From CAWAHD01 sp963781785 (lineage in GTDB: Bacteria; Planctomycetota; Planctomycetia; Isosphaerales; Isosphaeraceae), in contig CAWAHD010000005.1 in assembly GCA_963781785.1 (NCBI GenBank), positions 2,728,001 to 2,792,000 of the forward strand: 64,000 nt of DNA, written 5' to 3'. Below the pieces are notes generated by a model. It had not been told where the DNA came from, searched no databases, and saw only the letters and a list, made by a program, of their open reading frames with translations. Positions 20,701-31,248 of this stretch are shown one piece after another. Position 1 is the stretch's first letter. Every line of letters starts with the position of its first letter. Made by a program: the position numbers and the translations under genes.

Positions 20701-22919
20701 ATGGCCAAAAGCAGCGCGGTCGACGAAGCCCAGGCCCTGCATCTCAAAGGACGGCTCGCCGAAGCCGAGGGTCTCTACCGGAAGGTGCTCGACCAGGAGC
20801 CGGATGCCCTGCGAGCGCTCGAGGGTCTGGGAGTCCTGCTGTTTCAGCAAGGACGAGCCGACCAGGCGGCCGCCCTGTTCGGCCGCGGCGCGGCCTTGCG
20901 GCCCGCCTCGCCCCTGTTCCAGGCAAACCTCGGGGAGGCGCTGCGAACCTTGGGTCAGCTCGACCGGGCTCTCGACCACTTGCGCCGCGCCGTCGCTCTC
21001 CAACCCTCCCTCGCACAGGCATGGAACAGCCTGGGACTCCTGGCATACGACCAAGGGCGTCATGACGACGCCGAGACCGCCTATCGGGAAGCCATCCGGG
21101 TGCAGCCGCGGTTCGTCGCCGCCTACATCAACCTCGCCAATATTCACCTGGCGCACCGCCGCTGGCAGGATGCCGAGGAAAGCTTGCGCGCCGCGCTTGA
21201 GCTGGAGCCCGATAACGTTCTTGCCCTGACCAACCTGGGACAGATCTTGAGCGAGCTGGGGGATATCGAGCGGCTCCCGGAAGCCGAAAGGCTCTGCCGC
21301 CGGGCAGCCGATCTCGCGGCCGATCTGGCTCCGGTCCTGGATAGCCTGGGCAATATCCTGCGGATCCAGGGCCGGCTCGACGAGGCACTGGCGTGTCACC
21401 AGCGATCGCTGAAAATCAACCCGCGGGCGGCGCTGGCTCATCACTACATCGGACGGATCCTCGAGATGCGTGGCCAGTACGAGGAAGCCGCCCGGTATTT
21501 TGAAGCGGCGCGATCGCTTCAGCCGCGCGATCCGCGATTCCATCTCGATTTCGCCGACATGCTGCTCGGCTGCCGGCGGTTCGACGAAGCGATCCCCCAC
21601 TATCGATCGGCGCTGGGCTGCAACCCCGACTCGGCCGAGGCTCACCACGGCTTGGGGCTGGCTCGTCTGGAACAGGGGCACCTCGAGGAGGCCGAGGCGT
21701 CGTTTCACGAGGCCCTGCGGATCGACCCTGCTCTGGCCCTGGCGTGGACGGGCGTGGCGCGGATCCAGGCCGAACGCGGGGACATCGACCAATCCTGCGA
21801 ATCGGCGCGCCGGCGCTCTCGATTCGCCCGAACCTCGCCGAGGCCTACTGGAGGCTGGCGGTCAACTTGAGGGGCCGGCTGGCCGACCACGAGATCGCCC
21901 CGCTCGAGCGCATGCTCGAGCAAACGCTTCTGCCCGCCAATGTGCGCGCGACCCTCCATTTTGCGATGGCGTCGGTACTCGATGCGAAGTGCCTGTACCC
22001 GGAGGCCGCCCAGGTCCTGGAAGCGGCGCATGCCTTGCAGTCGGCTTCGCGGGCCGAGCGAGGCCAGGCCCACGACCCCGACCGGCACGCTCAGTTCATC
22101 GATCGGCTGATCGAGGCCTTCACCCGCGACGTCATCGTGCGCGGCAGAGGCTGGGGCGATCCCGATCAGCGTCCGGTCTTCGTGGTCGGCTTGCCGAGGT
22201 CGGGAACCACGCTGGTCGAGCAAATCCTCGCCTCCCATCCCGCGGTCCACGGGGCGGGCGAATTGTTTGATCTGCACAAGGTTTTCAAGAACCTTCCACG
22301 TCATGTTGACTCTCCGGCACTCGATCCGTTCGGGGCCGTGGGGGCATTGAACGCTTCGTCGGCGAAGAAGGCGGCTCGCGAATACCTCGATCGTCTCACC
22401 GATCTCGCTCCGGGAACGGCTGCGCGCGTCGTCGACAAGATGCCCGACAACGCGCGGCTCCTCGGCCTGATCGCTGTCTTGTTCCCCGAGGCCCGAGTGA
22501 TCGTCTGCAACCGCGACCTCCGCGATGTCGCGGTTTCCTGCCGCCAGACCGGGTTCACCACCAACCTCTGGACCAACGACTGGGATCACATCGCGCGGCG
22601 GTTTGCCGATCACCAGCGGATCCTCAAACACTGGCGTCATATTGAGGCCACTCCGCTCCTGGACGTCGGCTACGAAGACCTGGTCGGCGACCTGGAAGCG
22701 AACGCCCGCCGCTTGATCGATTTTGTGGGACTCGACTGGAGCCCGGCCTGCCTGCATTTTCATTCCACGCGGCGAGTAGTCCGAACGGCCAGTCTGGTCC
22801 AGATTCGCGAGCCGATTCACCAGCGCTCGATCGGACGATGGAAACGATACGAGCCATCTCTCCAGCCACTATTGCAGGCATTCGATCGATTTGGAGTCGA
22901 TCTGGGTGAAGGTCGCTGA
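20701..22919 (+). CDS. TPR-repeat sulfotransferase, frameshifted
   Basis: The first half (from MAKSSAVDEAQALHLKGRLA) is an array of about nine to ten TPRs (GRLAEAEGLYRKVLDQEPDA; GQLDRALDHLRRAVALQPSL; GRHDDAETAYREAIRVQPRF). The second half is a P-loop sulfotransferase fold: PVFVVGLPRSGTTLVEQILA (5'-PSB loop), ASHPAVHGAGELFD, VVDKMPDNARLLGLIAVLFP, ARVIVCNRDLRDVAVSCRQT and PLLDVGYEDLVGDLEANARR. A frame change near 21,800 joins DQSCESAR to ALSIRPNLAEAYWRLAV. This TPR plus Sulfotransfer_3 architecture is common in planctomycetes and PAPS-dependent. The substrate is unknown. It follows the phosphatase by 72 bp and may be co-transcribed. Confidence 0.88.
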
Positions 22920-22963
22920 GAAGTGGGCGGAACGCACTTCTCGATCGTGGCCAGCGCCCGATC

Positions 22964-23848
22964 TCACAAGGACCGCGAGAGCCGCGTGCCCGCGGATCGC
23001 GAGCGTTCGCCCGGGACACAAAGCGGCAGCACGAGAGATCGGTTCTGCGGGAACGCAGATCCGGAGCCGGCTCCCACCGCGTGGCTAAACGAGCGGACGG
23101 GCGCCCGCACGGGACGGCCGTCGAGATCCTGATCCCGGATGCAGAGCGGAAGCGGAATCTGCACCACCACACCGTTCCGGGCCAAGCTGTACAGCATGTA
23201 TGGCAGTGGAAGCTGGTCGTCGATTCTCCTGGCCAAGCCCGCCCAGGATCGGTCGTTCAACGATGGGACAATCTGGACATGGCAGACGGCCCCGCCGAAG
23301 AGGCGGGCGTCGTCATCGTGGTTCGGATTGCTCAGCCATTCGAGCGCGTCCACGAAGTAGCGCAGCTCGGTTTCGGGCATGATCAAGAGAGCGGCGGCGA
23401 CGAGCGACTTGAGCACGACCGTGGTATAAAGCCCCGACGCCGGATGATCATGGGCCGGCTCTCGGCCGGCCGATTCGGCGGCAAGCGCCTGCCAGAACTG
23501 GCTGAAGCCTGGTGTCAGGGGCTCGAGACAGCCGTGAAGACACTCGTCGCAGACCGCCTCGGTGAACAGAGATGTATGCCGGAACCCAGGGACAACACTA
23601 CACAGACCACCGAAGGCGACCAAAGCGCTATTTCGCTCACAAAAGCGGCAATAGCGCTCCGGCCGTTCACCCAGGATCAACATCCCAGGGGCATCCAGGG
23701 GATACTCCACGATCGATCGGTAGTTCATGGAATAGGTCAGCTCGTTCTCGGCGGTTAACCAGTCGCCCCGGTCGAATCCATGACGCTTGCCACGCCGGAG
23801 CCAGAGCTCGTACGCCGCATGCTCGATCTCGTGGTGGGTCGGGAGCAT
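22964..23848 (-). CDS. DUF2934-like protein with Cys-rich motif
   Basis: The 294-aa C-terminal part of a long open frame, beginning MLPTHHEIEHAAYELWLRRG and continuing to TAENEL, the DUF2934 pattern. It contains YCRFCERN and AVCDECLHGC, two CxxC pairs that could bind zinc, and a hydrophobic segment (VVLKSLVAAALLIMPETELR). The frame is continuous with the upstream STGPRT gene, but the intervening sequence looks non-coding, so I split them. No strong ribosome site precedes 23848, so a fusion cannot be excluded. Function unknown. Confidence 0.5.
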   Translation of the reverse strand: MLPTHHEIEHAAYELWLRRGKRHGFDRGDWLTAENELTYSMNYRSIVEYPLDAPGMLILGERPERYCRFCERNSALVAFGGLCSVVPGFRHTSLFTEAVCDECLHGCLEPLTPGFSQFWQALAAESAGREPAHDHPASGLYTTVVLKSLVAAALLIMPETELRYFVDALEWLSNPNHDDDARLFGGAVCHVQIVPSLNDRSWAGLARRIDDQLPLPYMLYSLARNGVVVQIPLPLCIRDQDLDGRPVRAPVRSFSHAVGAGSGSAFPQNRSLVLPLCVPGERSRSAGTRLSRSL

Positions 23849-25805
23849 CGGCTCGACCTGGAAATCGATCAATCGGAGGGAGTCCTTTTTCTTAAGAGTA
23901 TGCGGGCGGTAACTGGACAAGATTCTACTGGCGCGGACGACCACAGGCCAGGCCAGTTTGATCGCGGGCAACACGGTCGCATCATAACGACTGTGATGAG
24001 GATTCGCTCGCGCATCGACGCCATCTTGGCAGACGGACTCGGTCGGCAGGTCGTCGCGCGGTGCGGTCGTAACGGGGCATTGCGGGTTCTGCATTATCCC
24101 GAGACTCTGATCGCACAGAACTCCGACGCGCTCGACCGGATTCTCGGGCGGAAGCTCGCGCGGCGAGTGATCGGGTGAGCGTGCGTCATTCCCGCGTGCG
24201 TCCGCCGGAGCTGAGGATGGCGAGTTCAAGTCGGCGGGAGGGGCGAGCAGGAACGTGGGCACGTCGTCGACACGGCCGGCCACGTCGTGATCGGATGCGG
24301 CCAACAGCGTCAATGCGTGCACCACGAGAACAATCAACAAGAGCAGGTGCATCGCAGTGGGGAGCCGCCACGTGGTGGGATTGACTTCCGCACCAGCGAC
24401 GTCCCGGCGGTCTGGCGCGGATTGAGCCCCGGCCACCGTTGTGTCGCTGGGTTCGCATTGCGAGCCAACCGCGTTGCGCAAGTTTGGTTCGCATCCAGGC
24501 CCGGACGGGGCCCGATTGTCAGGCTCGGCGCCGAATCCTTCTCTGATCGGGTTGCTTGGTGCGGCTGCGCAATCCTCATTGGCTTCGGTCGGTAGAAAAC
24601 GCGGAGCGATCGCGGAGTCGTCCGCTGCCGGTTGCCAGTGGTCTCCTTGCCGATTGCAGGAGTTGTCGGTGTTCTGCGGCCCGTGACCACTTTGCGGATC
24701 GTCGGAGTTGTCAGGGTCGCGATTTTCTGCCTCTGGCGACTCTCGTCTGGCGCTCGGATCGAACAGCTCCTCGAAGCCGGACTCCTCGGCCGCGCGACGG
24801 AGCTTGAAAAGCTCGTTGAGGGCGCGCACGAATTTTTTGTGACTCGCCGTTTCATATCGCCTGAGCAGCTCTCCTGTGTGCGTGTCGTCGAACGACAGGC
24901 AGTCGGCCCGGCGCGCCTCGTCGCGCGTGGCTCGCTCGCGGGCCAGAGCGAGCTTCGCCTGCACGGCTTCGACCTCCTTTTCGACCATCCCCACGAGCAC
25001 TCGCCGCGCGTTCACATGATCGGTCGCATTGATCATATCTGGCCATGTTGCCCGCACTCTTCGAATGTAGTGCCGGTACTCACGGCGCCCGAAGTCGCTG
25101 CGCTGCTCGGAGTAAGCGTGGCCGCGCAATGAATTGAGCGACCAGCTCGCGACGTAGAGAGTTGCAATTTTCCTGGAATTCAGACAATCGGCCGGTTGTT
25201 TCCCCATCAGTCTTGCGGCCTTGAACTTATGGTTGCCCTGCCAGACCCCTCCATCATCAAGGAGTTCCTTGAGCTCCGCCCAGTTGTCCAGGAGCCACTG
25301 GCAGCCCACGACGGTCGAGCTGAGGATTCGCACGATCATGGCGGGATCGTCGGGGTTGCAAGCGGCTCCCGTGTGCGAGGTCCGTGATCCGACATGGTCC
25401 CAGGGAATGGCGCCTGAGAATCTCATTGGGCACTCTGGGATCGTGAAAGAGCCGTTTCCCGAGCGTGCAGACCTCCTCGAACTCGCGGGCCGATGCACCT
25501 TCGATGCTGGCACTCAGCCTCGCGGTCTGGATCCTCACTGAGCGGTCGTGCACCCAGGACGCATGCACCAGTTGCGAGACCAGGAGCTCTTCCAGAACGC
25601 TGCGGCATGCGACCGTCTCGACGACGTCGCCCATCCGCTCGTCAAACGCGGCTCTCTCCTCGGTGGGAATCACCACCGTGGCCGCGGTGAGACCGTGTTT
25701 CAATCTATTGTATTTTGATATGTTCTTACCATCATATGTACGGGGCCCTGTGCTCTTTTGCGCATTCTTGCGATTACTTTCGATCATCTTCTGGGAGGTC
25801 GGCAT
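23849..25805 (-). CDS. STGPRT-motif hypothetical protein, frameshifted
   Basis: The N-terminus has NRKNAQKSTGPRTYDGKNIS then KYNRLKHGLTAATVVIP, the signature of a protein family of unknown function abundant in planctomycetes and Acidobacteria. A frame change near 25,420 continues into FSGAIPWDHVGSRTSHTGAA, then WLLDNWAELKELLDDGGVWQ and a coiled-coil-like KEVEAVQAKLALARERATRD. The tail is low-complexity and Asn/Pro-rich (CEPNLRNAVGSQCEPSD), as usual for the family. The true stop is unclear: the frame stays open into the DUF2934-like region, so the lower boundary is only the point where the next candidate gene starts. Function unknown. Confidence 0.6.
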
Positions 25806-26549
25806 GAATGGGGACTCCGGTTGCGGGGCAATGTGAGTAGGTCAAGGGGCCGGGTTGAGCCGAGCCGCGACAGGTAGGGCCCGGTACGGGAGAGGTCCTC
25901 GTTTTTCGACGACGCGACACACGGCTGGACAGCGGGGTCTTTTGTAGGTCAGGCTTTCCAGCCTGATTCCTTGGAATGTCAGGCTGGAAAGCCTGACCTA
26001 CCGCAAAGAAGCCCGAAACCTGTGCGGCAACAGTTCTAGCCATCTGTCGGGTCATTGTTGTTGTTTGGCGTCGGTCGCGCGGGCGTTTGCCGCGGAAACG
26101 ACGGCCTTGTGCACCGGCGTGCCAGACACGACGGCCGGTTGAGCTTCTTGATGTTGTCGTCGATTACAAGAGGTGAAAGAGGACGTGCGGCCCATGCCCT
26201 GGATATCGCACACTGAATCCTCTGGATACATTATGGAACAGGGTGTGCGCAAATGAGAAGTCTAGCGCCCGCAACTGGGCGCTATTCCGTGCGGCAGAAT
26301 GTTGGTGGGATTAGGGATGTATTGATTCGCTAAATAAAGTTGGGCGACATGATTGGTTGCCGTTCTCGCAACGAATCCTCGCGAGGGATTCCGGCTGTAG
26401 CGGTTACGAGGGGGAGATCAACAACTCGCCTGACGGCCACCGGATCGCCGGGGGCCAGGCATTGCTCCATCTCGGGCCTCGCCGTCCCCTTCCCTTTCTG
26501 GCCAGCACCGGCTCGCCAGCCGCCTGACCGATACAGGTGCAGCCCAGCG
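25806..26549. other. intergenic region with one long palindrome
   Basis: 744 bp with no convincing gene. It contains the 25944-26001 palindrome. A minus-strand frame at 26052-26252 has no recognisable motif and I do not call it. Confidence 0.5.
25944..26001. repeat. REP-like perfect inverted repeat
   Basis: Two perfect 23-bp arms (GTAGGTCAGGCTTTCCAGCC plus TGA, and its reverse complement) surround a 12-base spacer TTCCTTGGAATG that itself can pair. Single-site long palindromes of this kind resemble REP elements spread by RAYT-type Y1 transposases. No such gene is in this window. Confidence 0.75.
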
Positions 26550-26699
26550 GTTGCGGGCACCCATCAATCACCGAAGGCGATGGCCAGAGCGTTGCATCTG
26601 GAACCTGTTTACCATCAAGAAATTGCTGGAGCGTGCCGGTCTGGGGACGGGAGCGCCGAGCACGGGTGCATTTCTGTCTGGCGCTTGGGTGTTTGGAAC
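26550..26699 (+). repeat. 150-bp repeat, copy 1
   Basis: Most diverged copy at the 5' end (GTTGCGGGCACCCA). The 3' end is TGGGTGTTTGGAAC. The core has GTTGCATCTGGAACC and TTTACCATCAAG. It belongs to the subfamily with GCACGGGTGCATTTCTG. The gene fragment downstream starts directly at its 3' end. Confidence 0.85.
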
Positions 26700-26961
26700 T
26701 CCCTCGTCGAAACGACCGGGGTCGATTCGTTTCACGTGCCAGCGGCTTAAGCGCCTGACCGGCCCTGCCTTCATCGTCGGGATCGACGTCGAGAGCGAAG
26801 AGGGGTACCTAGTCACCGTCACGAAGCGGTCGAGGCGAAAGTACACCGGCATCCCGTGCACCCACAGGATCGACTGCACGCTAATCCCGCAGCTTTGGCA
26901 GAGAGTTGAGCAGTACTGGGCGCACCGGGACATGGCCGCGAAGAGGTCACTACTTTCTTGA
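26700..26961 (+). pseudogene. C-terminal fragment of a DUF4365-like gene
   Basis: Open frame with no start of its own, entering from repeat copy 1. The protein part GPAFIVGIDVESEEGYLVTV, then CTLIPQLWQRVEQYWAHRD, resembles the C-terminal part of DUF4365-type proteins, which have a nuclease-like fold. The 5' end is missing, apparently lost at the repeat border. It ends 11 bp before the next gene. Confidence 0.4.
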
Positions 26962-26972
26962 GGGATTGATTC

Positions 26973-27482
26973 ATGAGCCACCTCGCTGAGTCAGTCTTGG
27001 TCGGGCGGCGGGCCGAGCTGCTGGCCCAACTCGTCCTCACGCGCCGTGAGGGCGTGTCGGTCTTCTCGATCAACTGCCACGACATCGGGATCGACCTTGT
27101 CGCTCTCCTACCGCCCAAGCTCATCAAGGGACTTGAGAAGCCGATCCAGCCGTCCCTGGCCGTGCTGGTAAAGGGCACTTCCGTGGAGCTCGACCGCGAG
27201 GAGGACGCCAACTCGTATGCGAAGCGCAATTGGAAGCCGCTGTCCGCGAACCCGCTGATCCTCTCTCCGGTCGTGGTCCTGCTCTTCTCGGTGGAGGGCG
27301 ACCACGGGTTCTACTCTTGGCTCATGGAGCCGAAGCTTTACGGCGACGGCGCGCCGGGCCTCGACTTCGTCGAGACGCCGGACATGACCAAGATCACCCG
27401 AAAGACCATCGACGAGGTGTTCGAGAAGGTCGCGTCCTCGTACATGATGATGGCGGGCGTCCTCCTCCGCCACGCCACTTAG
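26973..27482 (+). CDS. hypothetical protein, DUF4365-like
   Basis: 169 aa, starting MSHLAESVLVGRRAELLAQL after GAGGGATTG. The segment LAQLVLTRREGVSVFSINCH followed by DIGIDLVALLPP, and then LAVLVKGT, resembles the restriction-endonuclease-like start of DUF4365 proteins (E...D...VK pattern), but similarity is loose. No signal peptide or membrane segment. It could be one half of a broken or paired unit with the fragment just upstream. Function not assigned. Confidence 0.6.
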   Translation: MSHLAESVLVGRRAELLAQLVLTRREGVSVFSINCHDIGIDLVALLPPKLIKGLEKPIQPSLAVLVKGTSVELDREEDANSYAKRNWKPLSANPLILSPVVVLLFSVEGDHGFYSWLMEPKLYGDGAPGLDFVETPDMTKITRKTIDEVFEKVASSYMMMAGVLLRHAT

Positions 27483-27760
27483 CCCTTGGCCAGGCGAGGG
27501 CTTAGGCTCGCCATCGATTGGAGATCGTCCTCCCTCACTAGGCTGCCAGCAGCACCTCGTTTTCGTAGGCGTGCCCGACTTGGGAGAGGAACTCGGCCAG
27601 CCCGAACTGCACGCCCAGATCTTGCGCACGTCAGTCCGACACAACGACTAATCGAAGCGGAAGTCGGTATCAGCCAGCGTTACGGAGTCATCGTCTGCGA
27701 TGACGGATCGCGGCGCATGGTCGAGAATACCGATGAGTTTCGGGAATGGGCGCTGAGGGG
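27483..27760. other. intergenic stretch between accessory gene and repeat copy 2
   Basis: 278 bp. The minus strand encodes a short C-terminal-looking peptide (GVQFGLAEFLSQVGHAYENE, ending near 27,540) and the plus strand a fragment ending in VENTDEFREWALR at the repeat border. Neither is enough to call a gene. Confidence 0.35.
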
Positions 27761-27926
27761 GTTGCAGACACCCACCAGCCACCGAATGGGAGTGCCGGAG
27801 CGTTGCATGTGGAACCTCTTTACCATCAAGACCTTGCTGGACTGTGCCGGTCTAAGGACAAGTGCGCCGGGCGTGGCTGCATTTCTCCGTGGCGTATGGG
27901 TGTCTGGAACTCTGGGTGTCTGGAAC
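27761..27926 (+). repeat. 150-bp repeat, copy 2, with an extra 3' end
   Basis: Full copy 27761-27910 (GTTGCAGACACCCA to TGGGTGTCTGGAAC), followed at 27913-27926 by a second 3' terminal sequence. It directly abuts the IS110 fragment. Confidence 0.9.
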
Positions 27927-28160
27927 CCTCGAGCACTACACCCAGGAGCTCGACAAGCTCGGGAAGATGCTCAAGGTATTCGCCAGGAAGGCACCTCAGC
28001 GAGAAAAGGAGGCCTGGGCGGTGCTCAAGACCGCGGCCGGCGTTGGTGCGGTGACGACCGAGGTGGTCATCAGCGAACTGGGTGACGTCACGCGTTTCCC
28101 CAATGCCAAGGCGTTCAGCGCCTATGCAGGGCTGGCACCCGTCGTCCGCCAAAGCGGAGG
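27927..28160 (+). pseudogene. IS110 family transposase fragment
   Basis: Encodes TAAGVGAVTTEVVISELGDV, TRFPNAKAFSAYAGLAPVVR and QSGG, the conserved Transposase_20 region near the C-terminus of IS110-type serine-dependent DEDD transposases. Both ends are missing: the fragment begins at the 3' end of repeat copy 2 and stops at the 5' end of repeat copy 3. The active-site DEDD domain is absent, so it cannot be functional. Confidence 0.85.
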
Positions 28161-28370
28161 GTTGCAGACACCCACCAGCCACCCAAGGAGTTGCAGACAC
28201 CCACCAGCCACCGAATAGGAGTGTCTGAGCGTTGCATGTGGAACCTCTTTACCATCAAGACCTTGCTGAAGGGTGCCGGTCTAAGGACGGGTGCGCCGGG
28301 CGTGGCTGCATTTCTCTCTGGCGTATGGGTGTCTGGAACTCTTTCTCTCTGGCGTATGGGTGTCTGGAAC
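28161..28370 (+). repeat. 150-bp repeat, copy 3, both ends duplicated
   Basis: A partial 5' end (28161-28189) precedes a full copy beginning at 28190. The 3' end at 28326-28339 is followed by a second 31-bp tail copy ending at 28370. Confidence 0.9.
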
Positions 28371-28805
28371 TCCTGGGTAGCCTCCTGAGAAGCGACAGGT
28401 TGGTCCGCTTCGCAGGCTACCAGACCCGGCAAGATGTTCCTGGCCAAGATAATCGATGGCTGAATCTCAACCGCTGAGCAATTTCTCCGAGGTCGATGTC
28501 GGGCGGACTAAAATGCCGCGGCTACGGAAACGGCCCAGAGAAGAGGCCACCGGTACTTCCACGGGACAGGCGCATCTCCCAGCGATTATCTTGACTCAAA
28601 ACGTGTCAAAGATCGTGACCACTCTCACCAGAATGGTTATCTCGGACGCTTACGTCGCGGGCGCGCACACGATAGCGACTCAGATTCACGCGCCGCCTGG
28701 CAATCGATCGCGTCCGATCTGAATCGAGAACGATCGGGGACACTCGCGACTGGCCCGCACGACGCTCGCCCAGCGCCAAGCCCGGCGATGCTGACTCCGC
28801 GCCCG
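28371..28805. other. intergenic region, nothing recognised
   Basis: 435 bp between repeat copy 3 and the TPR gene. Short plus-strand frames are present but show no family features. Confidence 0.4.
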
Positions 28806-30094
28806 TCAAGACTCCGTATCGCGGGCTGGATTCTTGTCCTGGTATAGCCTCAGCCGGTCCGAGCCGATTGTCTTTGATGCGGCGTCCGGATAAAGCAGAT
28901 TGGCCTTGGTCTGCCAGCTCACCGCTCTAGCGAAATCGCCTGTCTCTGCATAAGCCGCGGCCAGCATGCCAAGGGCAACACCTGACTTCCACTCCGACAG
29001 CTTGCATGCCGTTGTCGCTGCTTGTACGGCTTTGTTGCCGTCACGGTATTTGGGATCGGGACACATCGCCCAGATCCTCGCGCTCGCGACGTAGGCAAGC
29101 AGGCATTCAGGATCAAGTCGGATGGCCTTGTTGAAATCGGCGATCGCCTTATCGTATGCGTGCAGTTCTCTGAACGTACTACCACGTGAGAAGTAGGCGG
29201 CAACGTGGTACGGATCGAGTTCAATCGTTCGATCGAAATCCGAGATCGCTTTAGTATACTCATCCTTACCATCCCAGGCGTTGCCGCGCGTGTAGTAGGC
29301 TTGTGCGGCTTCGGGCTTGAGCCGGATTGCCGTATTGCAGTCGACGATAGCTCCATCAAAGTCCTTTAGATCTATCAATGCTCCTGCGCGGTGGTAGTAG
29401 GTCATTGCACTTTCGGGATCGCGCCGGATGCACTCGCTGTAATCGGCGATCGCCCTCTGATAATCGCCTTTGTCCAGCCAGAGGTTGCCGCGGTTGTGAT
29501 ACACATAGAGAGCGGTTGGATCGAGGCGAATCGCTTTGCCGTAGTCGGCCAGCGCCAAGCTAAACTCTTTTTTGTCGGCCCTGAAGGATGCTCGCATAGA
29601 GTAGCCGAAAGGGTCGCGTGGCGCATAGTTATATATGTTGTAAACCACTTGATAGCATCTTCGACTGGGACAACCTGATCCCTTGGAGACCAGCCATCGA
29701 GTCCGGTTCCTTCCATTTCGAGGAAGAGCTCAGAACCGTTGACCTCCTTCACACGATAAATCACGACTCCCGTGAAGTTCGGATCAGCGAGGCGATTTGA
29801 GGTGCGGAATTTGAAGTTGCTGTATTTTCCTACGACTCGCTTTCCAAGCCAGCCGTTGCTTTGCTGCACCGGACCGAGCATTGATCGTTTGGTAGGCTCG
29901 CTCTTCGGAGAGTCTCGGCCAAGAATTGACTGTCTCGGGTTCTGGCCTTCAGGCTGAGCCTGAAGGCGTTCCGGTGAGGCGAGCGCCAGCGCGGCGACGA
30001 GCAGCAAGATCCTCTGCTCCGGGACCCTACCTCTTCCGGCCCATCGAGCTGTTGGACGTCTCACAGATTGCCCGACCGCGTCCTGGCGATTCAT
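28806..30094 (-). CDS. secreted or anchored TPR protein, frameshifted
   Basis: The upstream frame gives an N-terminus with a hydrophobic signal (ILLLVAALALASPERLQAQP) and a small domain with LGKRVVGKYSNFKF and GVVIYRVKEVNGSELFLEME. A frame change near 29,635 continues into six or more TPRs (SLALADYGKAIRLDPTALYV; GDYQRAIADYSECIRRDPES; EYTKAISDFDRTIELDPYHV; AYDKAIADFNKAIRLDPECL). The sequence joins at WFTTYI/NIYNYAPRDP. Likely a periplasmic scaffold for protein-protein contacts; no partner is visible. Neighbours are repeats and remnants. Confidence 0.75.
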
Positions 30095-30312
30095 GGATCA
30101 GAACTCCGACCCGGATCGAGGGCGTGGCTCCGCCAGCGTGCCACCATCCATTCACCATAAGATACCACGGGCCGGCCAGCGAAACTAGTTGCGCCCCCGA
30201 GCCGGGGGCAGTCCGGTCCGTACGCCTGCAGCCCCGCCTCGGGGAATGGCAACGCCGTAGTCGCGTTTAGGCAGAGCGAAGCGGGGTCACTCGATAAACG
30301 GGAGGCGCTAAA

Positions 30313-30385
30313 ATGAAGTCAACATTCGTTGGCGGGGCTTATGACGGCCTGGAACTCGATCACGAGCAGGTCAAAGTAGGAACGG
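30313..30385 (+). pseudogene. N-terminal gene fragment cut by repeat copy 4
   Basis: A good ribosome site (CGGGAGGCG) and ATG at 30313 start MKSTFVGGAYDGLELDHEQV, which then runs into the repeat 5' end. It reads like the true start of a small gene whose remainder has been lost. No family recognised. Confidence 0.45.
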
Positions 30386-30613
30386 GTTGCAGACACCCAC
30401 TAGCCACCGAAGGGGAGTGTCGGAGCGTTGCATGTGGAACCTCTTTACCATCAAGACCTTGCTGGAGCGTGCCGGTCTGGGGACGGGAGCGCCGAGCATG
30501 GGTGCATTTCTGTCTGGAGCTTGGGTGTCTGGAACACTGCTGGAGCGTGCCGGTCTGGGGACAGGAGCGCCGAGCATGGGTGCATTTCTGTCTGGAGCTT
30601 GGGTGTCTGGAAC
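30386..30613 (+). repeat. 150-bp repeat, copy 4, with 78-bp tandem duplication
   Basis: Full copy 30386-30535 of the GAGCATGGGTGCATTTCTG subfamily. The last 78 bp are then repeated almost exactly (30536-30613), giving two 3' ends. Confidence 0.9.
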
Positions 30614-30966
30614 ACCCGGAGTTCTCCTAGGCTCCAAAACTGGTTGGGGGCGAATCGCTGCACGATTGGCGCCCTTGCCTCACCAAGCCCGTCCACGCCA
30701 AGCTCAGCGATGCCCAGCCATGTCAATTGCTGGCCGCAGGATTGAGCAGAAGGGGCAGAACCCAACACAGGACCGTGAGGTTTTGGAAATGATCGGGCAA
30801 CGCAACCGGCCCGGCATCGTGCCGCCCGTTTAACTGAACAAATGTTCCGATTAGGGCCACTGGCAATTTGGCATTATCCGCGTAACCCCTACGCGGCCGT
30901 GCGATTTACTTCCAATCGGCGCCGCTTTTCTGCCTGGATTGCAACTTAACAATCTGTGGGGATTTC
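30614..30966. other. intergenic stretch, nothing recognised
   Basis: 353 bp between repeat copy 4 and the Fic operon promoter. It is AT-richer near 30,950. No gene or hairpin identified. Confidence 0.4.
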
Positions 30967-30991
30967 TTGACATCGGTCTACAAATGACCGA
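30967..30991 (+). promoter_or_regulatory. candidate promoter -35 with overlapping palindrome
   Basis: TTGACA at 30967-30972 is directly followed by the inverted repeat TCGGTC-7 nt-GACCGA (30973-30991), about 65 bp upstream of the antitoxin start. Such placement fits an autoregulated toxin-antitoxin promoter, but the -10 box is not clear. Confidence 0.4.
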
Positions 30992-31056
30992 AGATTTAGC
31001 TAATTGGATCTGCTATGTTGGGGTACTCCGATTCGACCGAGGAAGGTGGTGGCGTT

Positions 31057-31248
31057 ATGTCCGACGAACTTAGAGCGCTCCTCGACAAGGTGCGAGGCTA
31101 TCGCATGACGCCGGAAGAGATCCGCGAGCAGGCCATTAGCTTTGCCTTCGGCAATGGACACATCGAGGACGAGAGGATCACTCGGGAAAGCATAGCTCGC
31201 GCAGTTGACGCCCTGTACGGTGATCGTCAGGCGCGTTTGGCGGAGTGA
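31057..31248 (+). CDS. small antitoxin-like protein upstream of Fic
   Basis: 63 aa, starting MSDELRALLDKVRGYRMTPE at 31057 behind AGGAAGGTGG. The continuation EEIREQAISFAFGNGHIEDE with RITRESIARAVDAL is typical of short helical proteins encoded next to Fic/Doc toxins. Class I Fic antitoxins inhibit through an (S/T)xxxE(G/N) helix. Here the best match is SFAFGN, which has Gly where the inhibitory Glu is expected. Its stop overlaps the Fic start, so the two are translationally coupled. The antitoxin role is inferred from size and position. Confidence 0.65.
   Translation: MSDELRALLDKVRGYRMTPEEIREQAISFAFGNGHIEDERITRESIARAVDALYGDRQARLAE

Noticed and set aside
18967..21792. 941-aa minus-strand ORF
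   Set aside because: Antisense shadow of the FHA-GAF-phosphatase and TPR genes, both of which have clear domain motifs.
26052..26252. Short minus-strand frame beside the palindrome
   Set aside because: No start signal, no family, and unusual composition.
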